64,000 nucleotides of DNA from Paramacrobiotus metropolitanus (GCF_019649055.1 NW_026570269.1:979521-1043520), one strand, 5' to 3'. Positions 1 through 11,182 are shown, counted from the first letter of the stretch. Numbers and translations: made by a program. The notes: a model not told the origin generated them from the letters alone.

Positions 1-388
1 ATACCTAATACGGCTTATTATTGTGTAGCAACACCGCATATTTCTCGTGGTCATACGTAATTACGTGAGTGGTCGATGAAAACTTCTTCAAAAAATTTTT
101 TGACACTGGCGCCAGTGTCTGTGTAAACAAAGAAAACGAGTGCCACATGTTTGACATAGTTATAATTTGTCATGATGCTGATAGTGAATTCGAAGGTACT
201 GCTGCGGTTTGATGTCCGTCACGTTGACATGACGTTCCCGTACAAAATCTGTAGAATCAAGTTTTTTTTACAGCAAAAGCTGCTCCGCTAATATTAAATT
301 TCACTTTGAGAGGCAACGTAGCTCTTTTATTTTGCGCTTTTTATATGAGTGGTGAGTACTTCTTCCTTATTGAAAACCAATCGTTAGA

Positions 389-1029
389 ATGAGTACTTCT
401 ATCGTAAAGAATTTTATCGTTCCCTCAATGGTAATTCTGACTATGACAAAATCTACGATGGTTAATGCGGTGCCACTGCCCGCAAACAGTGCGACTCCTG
501 TACTGGGTAAGAAATATTTGAAAATATTAATTTTTATGTTGGGAAAGTTTTTAAAGCTTTCTGTATGTTACACTTTCTTTACTTAATCAATCTTGAGTTC
601 TGTAAGTTACGCTGATAGGTACCTAAACGCAACTCGTAGATATGAGTACGTACTGTTCATGCAAGGGCTTATTGTGCTACCGGTACATTTGATTCCCACG
701 TACTGGACCAGACAATATACCCTACAATGTTGGAAACCGTATAATTATAATCGTTTGGGTTTTAGTTGCAAATCCAGTCCCTTCTATCGGTGCTAATCCA
801 TCAGGTAGTACCAGTGCAGGCACCGGAAATGCTGCCTCTCGCGTCGATCCGATGGTTGGTGGTAGCGGTGTGCCTTCCAACTGCCAAACTTCCATCTGTG
901 GTCAGTATCCGGCACTGCACTGCATAGCTACTGTAAACGTTTTACATTTTTCATACAGAGAAGGCCCATATTTGCTCCAAAAATAATTTTTATGATTTAC
1001 CCTGGGTTTACGTATCGCTTTACCATTAA
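389..1029 (+). CDS. Possible small secreted protein, three exons
   Basis: Inferred exons 389-506, 766-900 and 959-1029 join in phase to about 107 residues. Exon 1 begins with ATG and a hydrophobic leader that ends near Val-Asn-Ala, a plausible signal peptide, and is followed by a GTAAG donor. Exon 2 is rich in Gly, Ser, Asn and Thr, starts after a TTTAG acceptor, and has two cysteines at its end (Cys-Gln-Thr-Ser-Ile-Cys). Exon 3 is short and ends in TAA. Reading through the second intron is also open for about 20 codons, so the C-terminus is uncertain. No family was recognised. The call rests only on splice signals and the leader. Confidence 0.33.
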
Positions 1030-2749
1030 TCCAAATCAAACTGATGATCATTACGTAGTGCTCCGCCTAGCAGTACGCTCTAGTGCGTTTCTCGTCAAAA
1101 TAATTCAACGGCAAAGATATTTAGTTCCTATGCTTTCATTCGCTAAGCCGAAACTATATATCTATATAATTCATAACATTTTACATATTTTCCATTGTAA
1201 TTAATGCCTTGTGACGTAAATTTTGTCTGTTTGTAGCACAATGTTCACTAACCCAGGAACTCGAGAAAGTCGTCGGCATATCGGTGTATTGCATACAAAA
1301 CTGCGGAATCTGCCTCCCCGGCAGGTGAATTGAGCAAATTTGGTGAATACATCTGGTTCTACCACGTTAAAGCATCGTTGATGGCTCACATAGGTGTTAA
1401 ACAAATTACTGACTGTTGTGGAAAATACCGCAGCGCTCACAGTCGTTGTTGTACTATGTTTATTTATAATACAAAAGGTGCAAGGCACTTGTAATTTGCA
1501 GCTTTCATTTCGTTAGTCCCTTGGCGTTTACTCTGCTTTAAAAGTTACACTTGCATACGTACCAAAATTTTAGGCTACTCGTAAGAACTTGTAACTGTTG
1601 TGCTTGCTATAAGGAAACTATAACTTAGTACGTGAAGTGTTGAGAGAAAGCCTCAAGTGAACTTAGCAATTAAAAATTTGGCAGACATTTCAAAGTACTG
1701 TAAGCGCATGTTTCTCGTAATTTTAAAACAATAATAACCGCGACTACTACATACACGAAGAGGTTTTAGTCCTTTTTTCCTTGCATGTTTTCTTGTAGCG
1801 CTTAACGTAGTCTTATCTACCTAACAATTGTAGGTCCTAGTATGACATGCCTATACGGTTTTATTATTTCGTCTGATTTAAGGCGCTCGTATGTTCTCAG
1901 CATTGAAAACGTAGATACTGTGTATGTACATCGTGATTCGTGACACGTATCGCTTAGGGACTATCAGTATCCGCTAATACTGCGTAAGCTCATAAATTTT
2001 CGCTGATAACAATATTTTCAAAGAGTTGCTGGTGGATTTTGGACTGTTGAGTAAATCAATATGTGCAACCAAACTTATTCAAAATCTATAATGTATGCAG
2101 AAAACAGCTAAAAGCTGTCAAAGGTCACTTTGTCCGCGACAGCTTCCGGGGTCAAGATTACAGCCAGTGCAAAATAATACTGAGACTGTTTGCAATTTAA
2201 TACAGCATTAAAATTAATTACAGCAAAGTTAGGGCAATATAACTACGTAGTTATAATGCTCCAACTTTGCTGTAATTAATTTCTGATCTGAAAGCTAATG
2301 AACGATTTTACTTGAAAAAAACGGTTTGTGTATGAATGTCTTGTATTTGGAGTTGTAAGCACTATTTATATTCTGCATTTACGTACCACAAATATCTATA
2401 TATTGAAGAGAACGGTGCAGTATTCAAACAAACTATTGTTGTTCGAACGCAGTAAAAACGAATAATTAATACGTATACCATAATCAAAACATTGAAATAC
2501 TTTATTGCTTCGGAATATGAGAGTCAAAATATCGGAACAAACGGAATAAAATCCATATTACCAAAATACTATCCTCATTCACCAATATAAATCTGGACAG
2601 TGTCCAGCTGTACCATGAGATCATAATGAATACGGCATCCTTCCACAATGGATCGTGACGCATTCAGGACTAGGTAATGCACATTCTCAGAGCGCCTTAT
2701 CATTGCTGTACATTCCGCTGCTAATTGGACAACATTCTCCACCGATCAA
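1030..2749. other. Intergenic, no gene seen
   Basis: AT-rich stretch with only short, unconvincing ORFs. The one clear structure is a 72-bp palindrome at 2211-2282, listed separately. Confidence 0.5.
2211..2282. repeat. 72-bp near-perfect palindrome
   Basis: Positions 2211-2230 are the exact reverse complement of 2263-2282 (20 bp). The inner 32 bases continue the pairing with a few mismatches around a central ACTACGTAGT. There is almost no loop, so this is a cruciform or hairpin. It may be a tiny MITE or the stem of a non-coding hairpin. No flanking gene claims it. Confidence 0.7.
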
Positions 2750-3838
2750 TTAAAGGAAATGGTGTATGCCATAAACAATAAAGGTCATAACCGTTGGAAC
2801 GAACATTTGAACCGCTGCTGACCTAACCGCCTGTGCGATAACGACAATCTCGCCATTCTCGTTCTGAATGTGATAGTCGTGCTCCTGAACCGGAAGGTGT
2901 GTCAGTTCCAGGATCTCAGGGGTAATGCTTTCCGTGGTGGTTTTGGTGCAGCGTTCCTTCCAGCGAAAATCATGAAAAGGAATTATTTTTGTCGGGTTGT
3001 CCGAATCCGTTAGATCGGTGACCTTACACTTGATCTTGACTTCACAAAGAAAAAAGTCACCGTTGGACGTTGTGCGATCGGAGTACGAAACAAAGCCACG
3101 CCCAGCAGAGCCCCATAACTCTTGATGATGATGTAGCCATGTGTGTAGCCAGTGACCGGGATCATTGTTATCGCACGAACAGGGAATGGTGGAACCGAGC
3201 AGCCCGACACATTGCAGTGACTCCGTGCGCATGACGTGGTCGAATAATCCCTGCTCGAGCACTGTGCCCGAGGGAAAGTGTTCAAACAAAACAGCTTCCA
3301 ATCCATTTAAGCCGTCTAAAAATTCCTTAGGGATTTTTGGGAAACTGGCCAAGTAGTCAAAGGCTATGTCCAGTAACTTGAGGTTGTTCATGTTTATAAA
3401 CGGACTTCCCAGATCCAGTTTTGCCGGTCTGGTCCCGTTAGCTTCCGGAAACGGGTTCCAGTGTTTAATGATCAGCGTATGGATGTATTCCGCCACATCT
3501 TCAAACAAGTACTGGTCGATGAGGAAATTCAACCGCGGAATGTACAGTTTGACCGGCAATTTACATGGGCGATCTTTGTACAATCTGAAGGAATTCTTCA
3601 GGTCATCGTAGGACAGGTTGTTGCAAAATATACTATGGTACGGAGCGTTGTCCACTTCCCTTATTTGATCGAATAAAATACAAGCGTCGCTTAACATTTC
3701 CGCCAAATACGTTCCTTCTTGGTTCGTATTCGTACACGGGTCAACCGGTACTGAAGTCACCATACGAAAACGCGAGATCATGATTACTGAAACCGTAAGA
3801 ATAAACACTAAAATACGAAATTTACAAGACGAATCCAT
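2750..3838 (-). CDS. Secreted LRR-like protein, probable GPI or membrane tail
   Basis: Intronless ORF of 362 codons. I start at the ATG at 3838, which is followed at once by a hydrophobic leader (about residues 6-22); the frame upstream has only a GTG. The body has leucine-rich segments (LKLLDIAFDYLASFP; GLNGLEAVLFEHFP), then a Cys-Ser-Cys-Asp motif resembling an LRR C-terminal cap, several more cysteines, and a hydrophobic C-terminus (last about 20 residues) like a GPI-attachment signal or a single membrane anchor. It is clearly paralogous to the minus-strand gene at 10016-11182: both have YH-x-I-x-C-x-N-x-SYD-x-L, a-x-x-FEH-[FL]P and CSCD in the same order. Function is unknown; cell-surface recognition is an inference from the architecture. 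Confidence 0.75.
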   Translation of the reverse strand: MDSSCKFRILVFILTVSVIMISRFRMVTSVPVDPCTNTNQEGTYLAEMLSDACILFDQIREVDNAPYHSIFCNNLSYDDLKNSFRLYKDRPCKLPVKLYIPRLNFLIDQYLFEDVAEYIHTLIIKHWNPFPEANGTRPAKLDLGSPFINMNNLKLLDIAFDYLASFPKIPKEFLDGLNGLEAVLFEHFPSGTVLEQGLFDHVMRTESLQCVGLLGSTIPCSCDNNDPGHWLHTWLHHHQELWGSAGRGFVSYSDRTTSNGDFFLCEVKIKCKVTDLTDSDNPTKIIPFHDFRWKERCTKTTTESITPEILELTHLPVQEHDYHIQNENGEIVVIAQAVRSAAVQMFVPTVMTFIVYGIHHFL

Positions 3839-4360
3839 GGTTAAGACTAAACCTTGTGTGTACGTTAGAGCCAACACATTGTTAAAAGCAACTGCGAACT
3901 CTAGTATTATTGGTAACGATCAACAGTGTTGAGCTACGGTACAAATGTGTACTGGAATCGTTAGATTAATTTTTGCGAAAGCAGCCTCCATCCGTTGAAT
4001 GCATGACCTGCTAGTTGTGCGAAATTTAAACTTTATTGTTTGCGGTTGGGAATTATAATCTCAAAAGCTTAGATAAGTACCGTTAGATAAATAATCCAGG
4101 TACCTGAACATGCGCCAACCGGAGCCGAACCTGATATAATTCGAGTTAAATAAGTGATACATACTGTATTCTGTAACAACACGACTTACTTGCTAAAACA
4201 GTGGCGTACTCTGTACGAATCTGTAGAGGCTTGCATGTACCGTGTAATTACAGTACCTCAAAAAAATTTTACCACTTACCAGGTAACTGTTATGATGTTA
4301 AAAATGTGAAAAGGTAATTTTTTTAAACATTACCTGCAGGCTGCAGCTAGCATTAAGGCT
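3839..4360. other. Intergenic, nothing recognised
   Basis: Promoter side of the LRR-like gene. AT-rich, with no ORF or repeat of note. Confidence 0.4.
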
Positions 4361-4612
4361 TTAAGCATAAAATGAATAAAACTTCCTTCTTTTGAATACG
4401 AGTGTGCACGCAATTTGAGTGTAACCATTGAGAAAACTATTATTCACCGCTTCACTCTGCACAGGAAGATGCAGCGAATTGATTGTTCGTTCGCTCTGTA
4501 GTCCTCTGTACAACGGAACTGCCAGAAAAATATTTAATTTGTCAAAACAGTTAATCAGATCTTGGAGTTCGACAGTTTGTAGCGCTTTGCCACAGTGCAA
4601 AATGAACTCGTA
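4361..4612 (-). CDS. Possible 3' coding exon, unknown gene
   Basis: An 84-codon open frame starting just after an AAAATACAG acceptor and ending in TAA. The composition is protein-like (Tyr-Glu-Phe-Ile-Leu-His-Cys-Gly at the start; a basic Lys-Arg-Arg-Lys near the end), without low complexity. No upstream exon with a matching phase-0 donor could be fixed in 4.6-5.9 kb, though a hydrophobic open stretch lies near 5.0-5.1 kb on the same strand. It may instead be chance coding. Confidence 0.28.
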   Translation of the reverse strand, partial: YEFILHCGKALQTVELQDLINCFDKLNIFLAVPLYRGLQSERTINSLHLPVQSEAVNNSFLNGYTQIACTLVFKRRKFYSFYA

Positions 4613-5880
4613 CTGTATTTTAGTATTTGTAATTAATTACGTTTGGATGCAGAATCACTTATAACAAAAGTATTCAAGGAGTGAGTTTACATTTAGTAGA
4701 CTGAATGCTTCACGGCTTGCCTGCAGTTAGCAACAAAGCAGCGCGTAACAACTGGTGCCAGGTTTTACTTTATACTGTTAATCCGTTTTGGAGTATGACT
4801 TATAACTAGTACTACATATCTGTATTGCAAACCATATAACGCGTTAATTTTGTTTGCAAATTTGAAAGATGGTATGGACATTTAATTAGCAAATTTTGTA
4901 ATAAACCAGTCAAGCACCAGTGAAGTGAATGTGACCTTAATACTCGCGCAATGGTATTATTTTTTATAGGGGTTTTTAAATTGTTTTTTAAATTGGCATC
5001 GATCTCGTTATGCTCGTATTAGGAAGTAATAATTTCGGCTGCTCCATGGTAATTGCAAAACATATTGATAAACCGATATGCATAGCGAAAGGTAAAGTAT
5101 TATCTGAAATCAAATTTTCCATGGTTGACCTTTCCGATATCATGTTTCACGTTCTACTCTGTATATTACGTACGCGGTATCAAAATCGAAAAGGTATCGG
5201 CTCATCGTGACAGATTTAGGGCTTTGTGCAGGCCACTTGATAAGCTTGTTCGAATTTATGCTTGTTGACATACATAGTGGAATTCAATGTTTTGTGAAAT
5301 ATTATTATGCATCCATACTGTAGTTATTTGCCAAGTGCACGAGTTGTCCTGTAGATACGACTTGCACAAAGATGGGCAGTGAATGGCGTATGACTTTACA
5401 CAACTGCTGAAAACTAGCTATCGTAATAATGACTACAGCAGTTTATGAAAAACACCTTTCATTATTTTTCATGCCAACAAAAAAAAATAATTCCAGTACC
5501 CTCGTATTTGTTTTAAATGCCGGATCCATTTAAGTTATTATCCAACTTGTTGGAAAACTTTGGTGCCGCGTTATGGCAGTATGTAAAAATAAGGATGTGA
5601 ACAAGCCATATTGGTCGCCAAATTTGGCGACCAATCAAATCAAAAAATTAAATCAAAACCAAAACTTGATTTAAATCCATTTGATTTAAATCAAAACTTG
5701 CAAGGTATTTAGGCAGTTTACTGGCCTTCAGAGCCTTAAATTTCATCGGCAACAGCATACCTGAAGAGTTGGAGGTGACCTTAGTTAAACTGCTTCTAGG
5801 TCCTCAAACAGCGATAGTGAAAAATGCTTAAACAGAGTAGTGACCTTTGGTATTATGGCGCAATTGATGTCAAACTAGCA
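4613..5880. other. Intergenic; palindrome and GATTTAAATC repeats
   Basis: No convincing gene. At 5611-5634 there is a perfect 24-bp palindrome (TTGGTCGCCAAA and its complement), followed to about 5705 by repeats of TTTGATTTAAATC and related units, which look like the remains of a terminal-inverted-repeat element. Confidence 0.5.
5611..5705. repeat. 24-bp palindrome plus TTTGATTTAAATC repeats
   Basis: Perfect self-complementary 24-mer at 5611-5634. Immediately downstream are several overlapping copies of GATTTAAATC(A/C), itself self-complementary at its core. Probably a decayed mobile-element end; no target duplication identified. Confidence 0.6.
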
Positions 5881-7273
5881 GACCTTGTTCTTAAATCGAC
5901 GTATACGCCGCGGCGTAGTCATCTATGTGGATCCCGAAAACGGCTTTGTGGTTAATTTTGGTTGCCTTCACTGCCGCTCAGAAAGTGTTCCCTTTGGCAC
6001 ATGTGTCGATTCAGTATTCAGAAAGGGTCGCTTCCGGGCAAATGTCGGCGAGACAGTGCAGGCGCTGTGGCAGGACAGCCCGCCTCGGCCATGGTGTTAG
6101 TATCCTCCTAAAGTTCTTGCGATGGGCTCTGACGTATGTGGGGCGAAGATCAAGGCCGGCAAAAAATGGACTTTGGATGTCAGAAAGTGGGAGCAGGTGT
6201 TACCGGCGGCTGCCTGGACGACATTGCAGTGGCGGCATCAGTTCCGAAAGCACACTGTAGAGCTTCCAACGAACAAGGACTTGCTGGTTGTGGTAACGAG
6301 AAAGAATTTTCGCTCGTTATGGTATCGAGCAACAAAGACCATCAGTGTGGGAAAAAACGAAGGACACTGGACTTACATCTCGTCCTCTGCAAAAATGTTG
6401 ACGAAACTGGAATTGCATGGGTAAGAGGGGGTTTGCTGGTTTTATTGCATAATTTTTGGTATTTTTACGTTTAAAATCTGATTTACGTACTTATTACTAC
6501 TGTATGGTTTCCATAAATTTTACTGATGGTTTAAAGACTCGTAATTACGGTACGTTCAAGTAAATAAATTCAGTCACAAGTGTATTGTTATTGTGTTAGG
6601 AAAATCTACTGTCCGAAATGATGACGACGAGCTTATTCCCAGGAACGTGCCAACTCGGCCGTATAATTTGGTAAAACGATTAAAATAATATACATATTAT
6701 TAATTTCGAATTATTTCAAAGAACCATAGGATTACGAGTATTATACGCAGCCTCTATAACTACAACTAAAATTTACAGCAGTCACCTCATACAATGTATA
6801 ACAGTCAAGTTTGGCAGTTTTAACCATACTATCACCAATGCAATATATGGCTATGAGTATGGCTGGAAGTGAGCCTGGAACATTAATTTAATCGTAGGCA
6901 CAACACTTCTATGGCGATTGTTTCTGCCACAGCTGACTGCTACGACCGCAGCTTTTCCGGCTAAACCTTCTATTGTCCAATACCTAAATGATTGAAATTT
7001 TAGGGTTACGTCGATTTTTTGGAATATTCTGTTGACTTTCTGCCGCTGGACCTAAAATATCGGAAGTTGTGTCATTTCTCCATGCGCTAAACCATAGACC
7101 AGCTGAAGGTATCGCGTGTGAGTCGCTTTTGGAACTGCACCGTCGAACCGATTAAGCGCCGACCTGAGCAGGCAGTTGACCTTACGGCTGTGGAGACTAC
7201 AACTGAATCACCGGGAGTGATCCCGAAGACACCACGAGCCATCAGCCTCATCTTGTCATATCGTCCATTTTAA
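5881..7273 (+). pseudogene. Decayed multi-exon gene of unknown family
   Basis: Three exon-like blocks read as protein but are interrupted. Block 1 (about 5881-6420, after a CTAGCAG acceptor) reads RRGVVIYVDPENGFVV, then GETVQALWQDSPPRPWC, and hits an in-frame TAG at 6098-6100. It continues in the same frame to a strong GTAAGA donor at 6421. Block 2 (6600-6670) reads NDDDELIPRNVPTRPYN and joins in phase to block 3 (7004-7273), which reads GYVDFLEYSVDFLPLDL, meets an in-frame TAA at 7088-7090, and continues to TAA at 7271. Blocks 1 and 2 do not join in phase. Two internal stops plus a phase break argue for a pseudogene. The fold looks like a small beta-rich (Tudor-like) domain, a guess only. 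Confidence 0.5.
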
Positions 7274-7358
7274 AAGCAGAAAAATCCGAATTCCGACGGT
7301 TATGATTGCACACCGTGCCGTGCTGTATGGGCTGCTGACCTTTTTGAATGCTCCGGCA

Positions 7359-7854
7359 CCCGATCCCAAGGCTTGATTTCGTACGCGCGCCTAGCGAGCA
7401 CAAGCGGATACAGATTTCGAGCACCCAGCGGATCGCTTGGCGAATACACAAAACTGTTTGATTCAAAATGGCTATAACTTTATTCTGCCGTCATACACGA
7501 CAACTTCTCAGGTATCAAAAATCTTCCCAAATGTTTCTTCGTCTTTTGACGCTTTGGTTGACAGATTTCATGAATCAGATCCTGTTATAACAAAAGATTT
7601 CATCCAGAACCAGATCCCGTTAAAACAGGATCTAGTTCTGGATGAAGTCTGCGAACCAATGCGTCAAAAGATGAGGAAAATTGTGGGAAGATTTTTGATA
7701 CCAAAGAAGTTGTCTTGCATGATGGCAGAATAAAGTTATAGCCATTTTGAATCAAACAGTTTTGCGTATTCGCCAAGCGATCCGCTGAGTGCTCGAAATC
7801 TGTATCCGTTTGTGCTCGCTAGGCGAGCCTACGAAATCATGCCTTGGGATCGGG
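7359..7854. mobile_element. About 496-bp foldback element
   Basis: The left arm from 7359 (CCCGATCCCAAGGC) is repeated inverted to 7854, with long, nearly perfect arms meeting near 7607 around an inverted GATCCTGTTATAACA / TGTTTTAACGGGATC-like centre. The GCTTGGGATCGGGGCAGAT end is duplicated once more just to the right (about 7845-7883). The arms are close to 250 bp, so this is a snap-back or MITE-type element with no coding capacity. ORFs predicted here are mirror images of each other. Confidence 0.75.
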
Positions 7855-7973
7855 GCAGATTCGCTTGGGATCGGGGCAGATATAATTGTGTGGATAAAAA
7901 ATACAAATATATTACATTGCATAATATTATTATTGCGTACATGTGATAGAACTACAGACGTGAGTAGTAAGTA

Positions 7974-8591
7974 CAGTGGAACCTCCTACTTTGAACAACC
8001 CCGAACGCTGAACACCTCTGAATCTTGAACAACTTTTTTCGTACCGGCGCTTCTCGTAATGTATAGCATTAGGGGGGACCTCTGAACCCTGAACACTCGG
8101 CTATGTACCGCAGTATGCTTACATAGTAAATTAGACCTCCAGACATGAACAGAGCAGTTAAGCAAAACATCCGGGAAGATCAAGTGTTCAAGGTGTTCAC
8201 TTAGATCATCGGTAACCATTCGTCTGCCGTTCGGTATTTTTATTTCGTGAACAAATTTTTAGCTTTTAAATGAACATCAAGGCAAGTACGCCCCAGACAA
8301 GTTTACCGCTGCTCATTCTGATAAAAAAAATCTATTCTCGCTAATTTTTCGGCCGACGAATATTAAATTTTAATTTTTTTGAATTGTAATTGACGTCTTA
8401 AGCTTTTATCTTCCCCAACACGACACAAATCATACATTAAGCTTATTAGCTAGCTACATATATATTATACGAATTCAGGGGCCCCCTAAGAAAGTCTCTG
8501 CCCCGGGGCAGTACCTCCGAACCATGAACACCTCTGAACCCTGAACAAGAAACTGCGTACCGAGGGTGTTCAGGGTCGGGAGGTTCCACTG
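7974..8591. mobile_element. Pogo/Tigger-like non-autonomous DNA transposon
   Basis: Terminal inverted repeats begin CAGTGGAACCTCC at 7974 and end GGAGGTTCCACTG at 8591, flanked by TA on both sides (7972-7973 and 8592-8593). That is the target duplication and end sequence style of the pogo/Tigger branch of Tc1/mariner. Subterminal direct repeats of CCTCTGAACCCTGAACA lie near both ends. No transposase ORF remains in its 618 bp. Confidence 0.75.
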
Positions 8592-8816
8592 TAACTACAT
8601 GTACATACACCTCTGGGCAGTAGCAGTACTAGTACTAACGTACACTTAACAGTCTGTACAATATATATTGTATTTAATTTACAATTATATATACAACACA
8701 ATAATGTTGCATGCAAGCGAAAGACGATTAATTATTATCGACCTGAGCACAGCGAAGGTCCTCTAATAATTAAATTCATTGTAAATTGTAAACTAATTAC
8801 AAAAAATTGTACGTAC

Positions 8817-8908
8817 GTACGCCAAGCAATGTTTCAAAAAATGTATTAAAGGAATAGAAATATATTTCTACTCCTTTAATACATTTTTTGAAACATTGCT
8901 TGGCGTAC
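8817..8908. repeat. 92-base near-perfect hairpin
   Basis: The 46 bases from 8817 are the reverse complement of the following 46, with about one mismatch near the centre (GGAATAG versus CTACTCC) and effectively no loop. The stem begins GTACGCCAAGCAATG. It could be a recent palindromic insertion, or a transcript-forming hairpin RNA. There is no protein evidence here. Confidence 0.8.
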
Positions 8909-10015
8909 GCGCAGGTATTGCGGAAATGGTAGACTAGTGATTCACAAGTTCCTCCAGACATCGCACTTCCTCCAAGTTTTCCGTTGGGATTTAATTTTTT
9001 AACCCTTCGTAACATCACCCTCCATGCTCTTCTTTCACTGCAAGCAGCATATGGCAGAAGGCCTCAGCGACTCCGATTTTGCAGCCATATTGAACAACTT
9101 AAATTTATAAGCCGGCATTTCAGATAATATTATTACTCGCAGGTTGCATTGGTATACATCCTACTCATTGTCAGTAGCGCGTGGGCTGCATGGAAACCAA
9201 CGACTCGCGACTACTGCTCCGCTTTTGCACTTGCAAAATTCATTTTTTTGAATTGCTACGTACAGAAATTTGTTACATTTTGTAAATTTGCTATATGGTT
9301 AATGAACAGTAATATGCGACGAGTTTGCTGAATGCTGAAGTATACTTTTTGTTTAAAGCCTGTGCCGGCAAATTTGTATTTTTGAATGTAGGCTAATATA
9401 ATGGGATCGTCTGAAATGCGGGCTAGTAATCAAATAATGGTTTAAAATGCGGGCAACATCGTTAAGTATCTAAAAAACCGAATTAATTTTTCCCGCACAT
9501 CTGTTTTACGCAGACTTAAAATATTGATGATATTAACACGTTTGTCTCGAGTCGATTTGAAATTAATAACGTTCAGAACTTCAGATCATCTTAAATTGCT
9601 AGCCGCATAGATCCAGTTCCCAGTTGCACATCTAACTGGGTTTCATATGGTTAGTATTTTTTTACGTACTACAATATAATATTATGCTTTTAATACTGAC
9701 TATAAAATTTGGATTGGTGTATATATCTATACCGAACTTACTAAATTATTCAACTTTATACTGTCCTTGAAATAATCACAGCAATACGGCTGGTGTCATT
9801 CATTCCGCGAATGTTATTTCCGGACTAGCTATTAATTTTTTTATAAACAGTTTGCAGGTATTATAGCACATGTACAAAAGTAACAAAACCGATTACGGCT
9901 GTGGCATGTGGAAATACCAATAAATGTAAAGGATCCAGCTACAGCGTGAAACAAGTAGATACGAGGTATAACACGATTGAGTGCGGCTGAGCTTTCCGAA
10001 CATTAAGATTTTTAA
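8909..10015. other. Intergenic, nothing recognised
   Basis: AT-rich; only short ORFs without splice support. A minus-strand ORF just left of 9018 runs into the hairpin and is probably not a gene. Confidence 0.4.
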
Positions 10016-11182
10016 TTAAACCAAGATCATCGTGATCAGAAATAAATAAATGCTCAACCTGCTGACCGCTTTGTTTATTCTGGAGGCAAAACTGGAGCTT
10101 CCACGGTCGGTTGAAGAAACGGTTGGTTCTGGTAGTTGCACCCGCTGTTTCACTGGGCTGGTCATGTTTTCCTGACCCGCCGAATCAACCGGCACAGCCG
10201 ACGAAAGTGGCACTCTACTGTTTACAGTCAGCTGTTTGGATGTCTGTGCAAAGGTCACGGTTGTCGTTGTGCTGTCGGTGGTTGTGCTCGGTGGCACATA
10301 GGGACACAAGTCCATTAACAATCTTTCGTCCAAATTTTTCTGCACTGCCGATCCGAGAACATTCAAATGGCAGATCGCATCGACTCGACAAAAGTAAACC
10401 GTTCCGGACATTTGATCTATGTAGTTTATCCCCTCTCCGGCCCATACTCTCCGGTGGCCGTTGCGCAACCACTCGCTCAACATCCGAAATCCGCCGGCAT
10501 CGCACGAACAGTTGAGTGCCGACTGAAAAATCCCAAAGCATTCCAAGTTGGTAAGAGAAAAGAACAGATTGGGGTCAAACACGGCCGTAACTGGTAAGTG
10601 CTCGAACTGCAATGCCCGTAGATAATGTAAGCCATAAAAACAACCAGCATCCATTGGCATTAATACACTGTCATAACCATTACGCAAGAATGATACATCC
10701 AGAATTTCTAAACTGCCCAAATCGGCAAACGGACTATCTTGCTCGTATGCGCACAAGTTTTCCGGAGATATATCCTTTATGGTTAAAGCAATTAGGCGGG
10801 AAGCAATAGGCGAAAGTAAATGGCGGTGCAATGGGAAAAATACTTGATTTATATACAAGGAGATATTTTTTTGGCAGTCATGCTGCAAATAAAATGCTAG
10901 ACTTTGTTGCAAAGCGTCGTACGATGGATTCGTACAAGTAATGGCATGATAATCCCGGAGAGTATTGGCCGAAAACATTGTTTGCAAGATGCACTCTGGC
11001 TGCGAAACACTGCCTGGTAGTAGTGCAGCATACTGAGAAGAGCAGAGTAACCTTTCTTCCGGTCTGTGTGTATTATTAGTAAGAATCAGGTGATAATCTT
11101 CAATATGATCGCTGTACACATATAAACCGGCATTTCCGCAATACAACCCGATGCAAAATACTAACAGCCGGCATAATTCCAT
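10016..11182 (-). CDS. Secreted LRR-like protein with Thr/Ser-rich stalk
   Basis: Intronless 388-codon ORF from ATG at 11182. The signal peptide is about residues 1-19. An N-terminal domain with cysteines is followed by leucine-rich segments (LGSLEILDVSFL; LHYLRALQFEHLP; LTNLECFGIF) and the CSCD cap motif (about residues 225-228). Then come a Trp-containing segment with paired cysteines, a stalk rich in Thr, Ser and Pro (about 290-370; likely O-glycosylated), and a hydrophobic tail SIYLFLITMILV compatible with GPI attachment or a membrane anchor. It is a paralogue of the gene at 2750-3838, which lacks such a long stalk. Ligand and role are unknown. The intronless state of both copies, in a region of intron-rich genes, is notable. 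Confidence 0.78.
   Translation of the reverse strand: MELCRLLVFCIGLYCGNAGLYVYSDHIEDYHLILTNNTHRPEERLLCSSQYAALLPGSVSQPECILQTMFSANTLRDYHAITCTNPSYDALQQSLAFYLQHDCQKNISLYINQVFFPLHRHLLSPIASRLIALTIKDISPENLCAYEQDSPFADLGSLEILDVSFLRNGYDSVLMPMDAGCFYGLHYLRALQFEHLPVTAVFDPNLFFSLTNLECFGIFQSALNCSCDAGGFRMLSEWLRNGHRRVWAGEGINYIDQMSGTVYFCRVDAICHLNVLGSAVQKNLDERLLMDLCPYVPPSTTTDSTTTTVTFAQTSKQLTVNSRVPLSSAVPVDSAGQENMTSPVKQRVQLPEPTVSSTDRGSSSFASRINKAVSRLSIYLFLITMILV

Noticed and set aside
5881-7273. Reassigned stop codons (TAA/TAG read as amino acids)
   Set aside because: Clear intact genes here end on TAA, TAG and TGA at the expected length, so the standard code applies and the internal stops mean decay.
8797-9018. 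Minus-strand Lys-rich ORF
   Set aside because: Its second half is the 92-base palindrome; no splice or family support for the rest.
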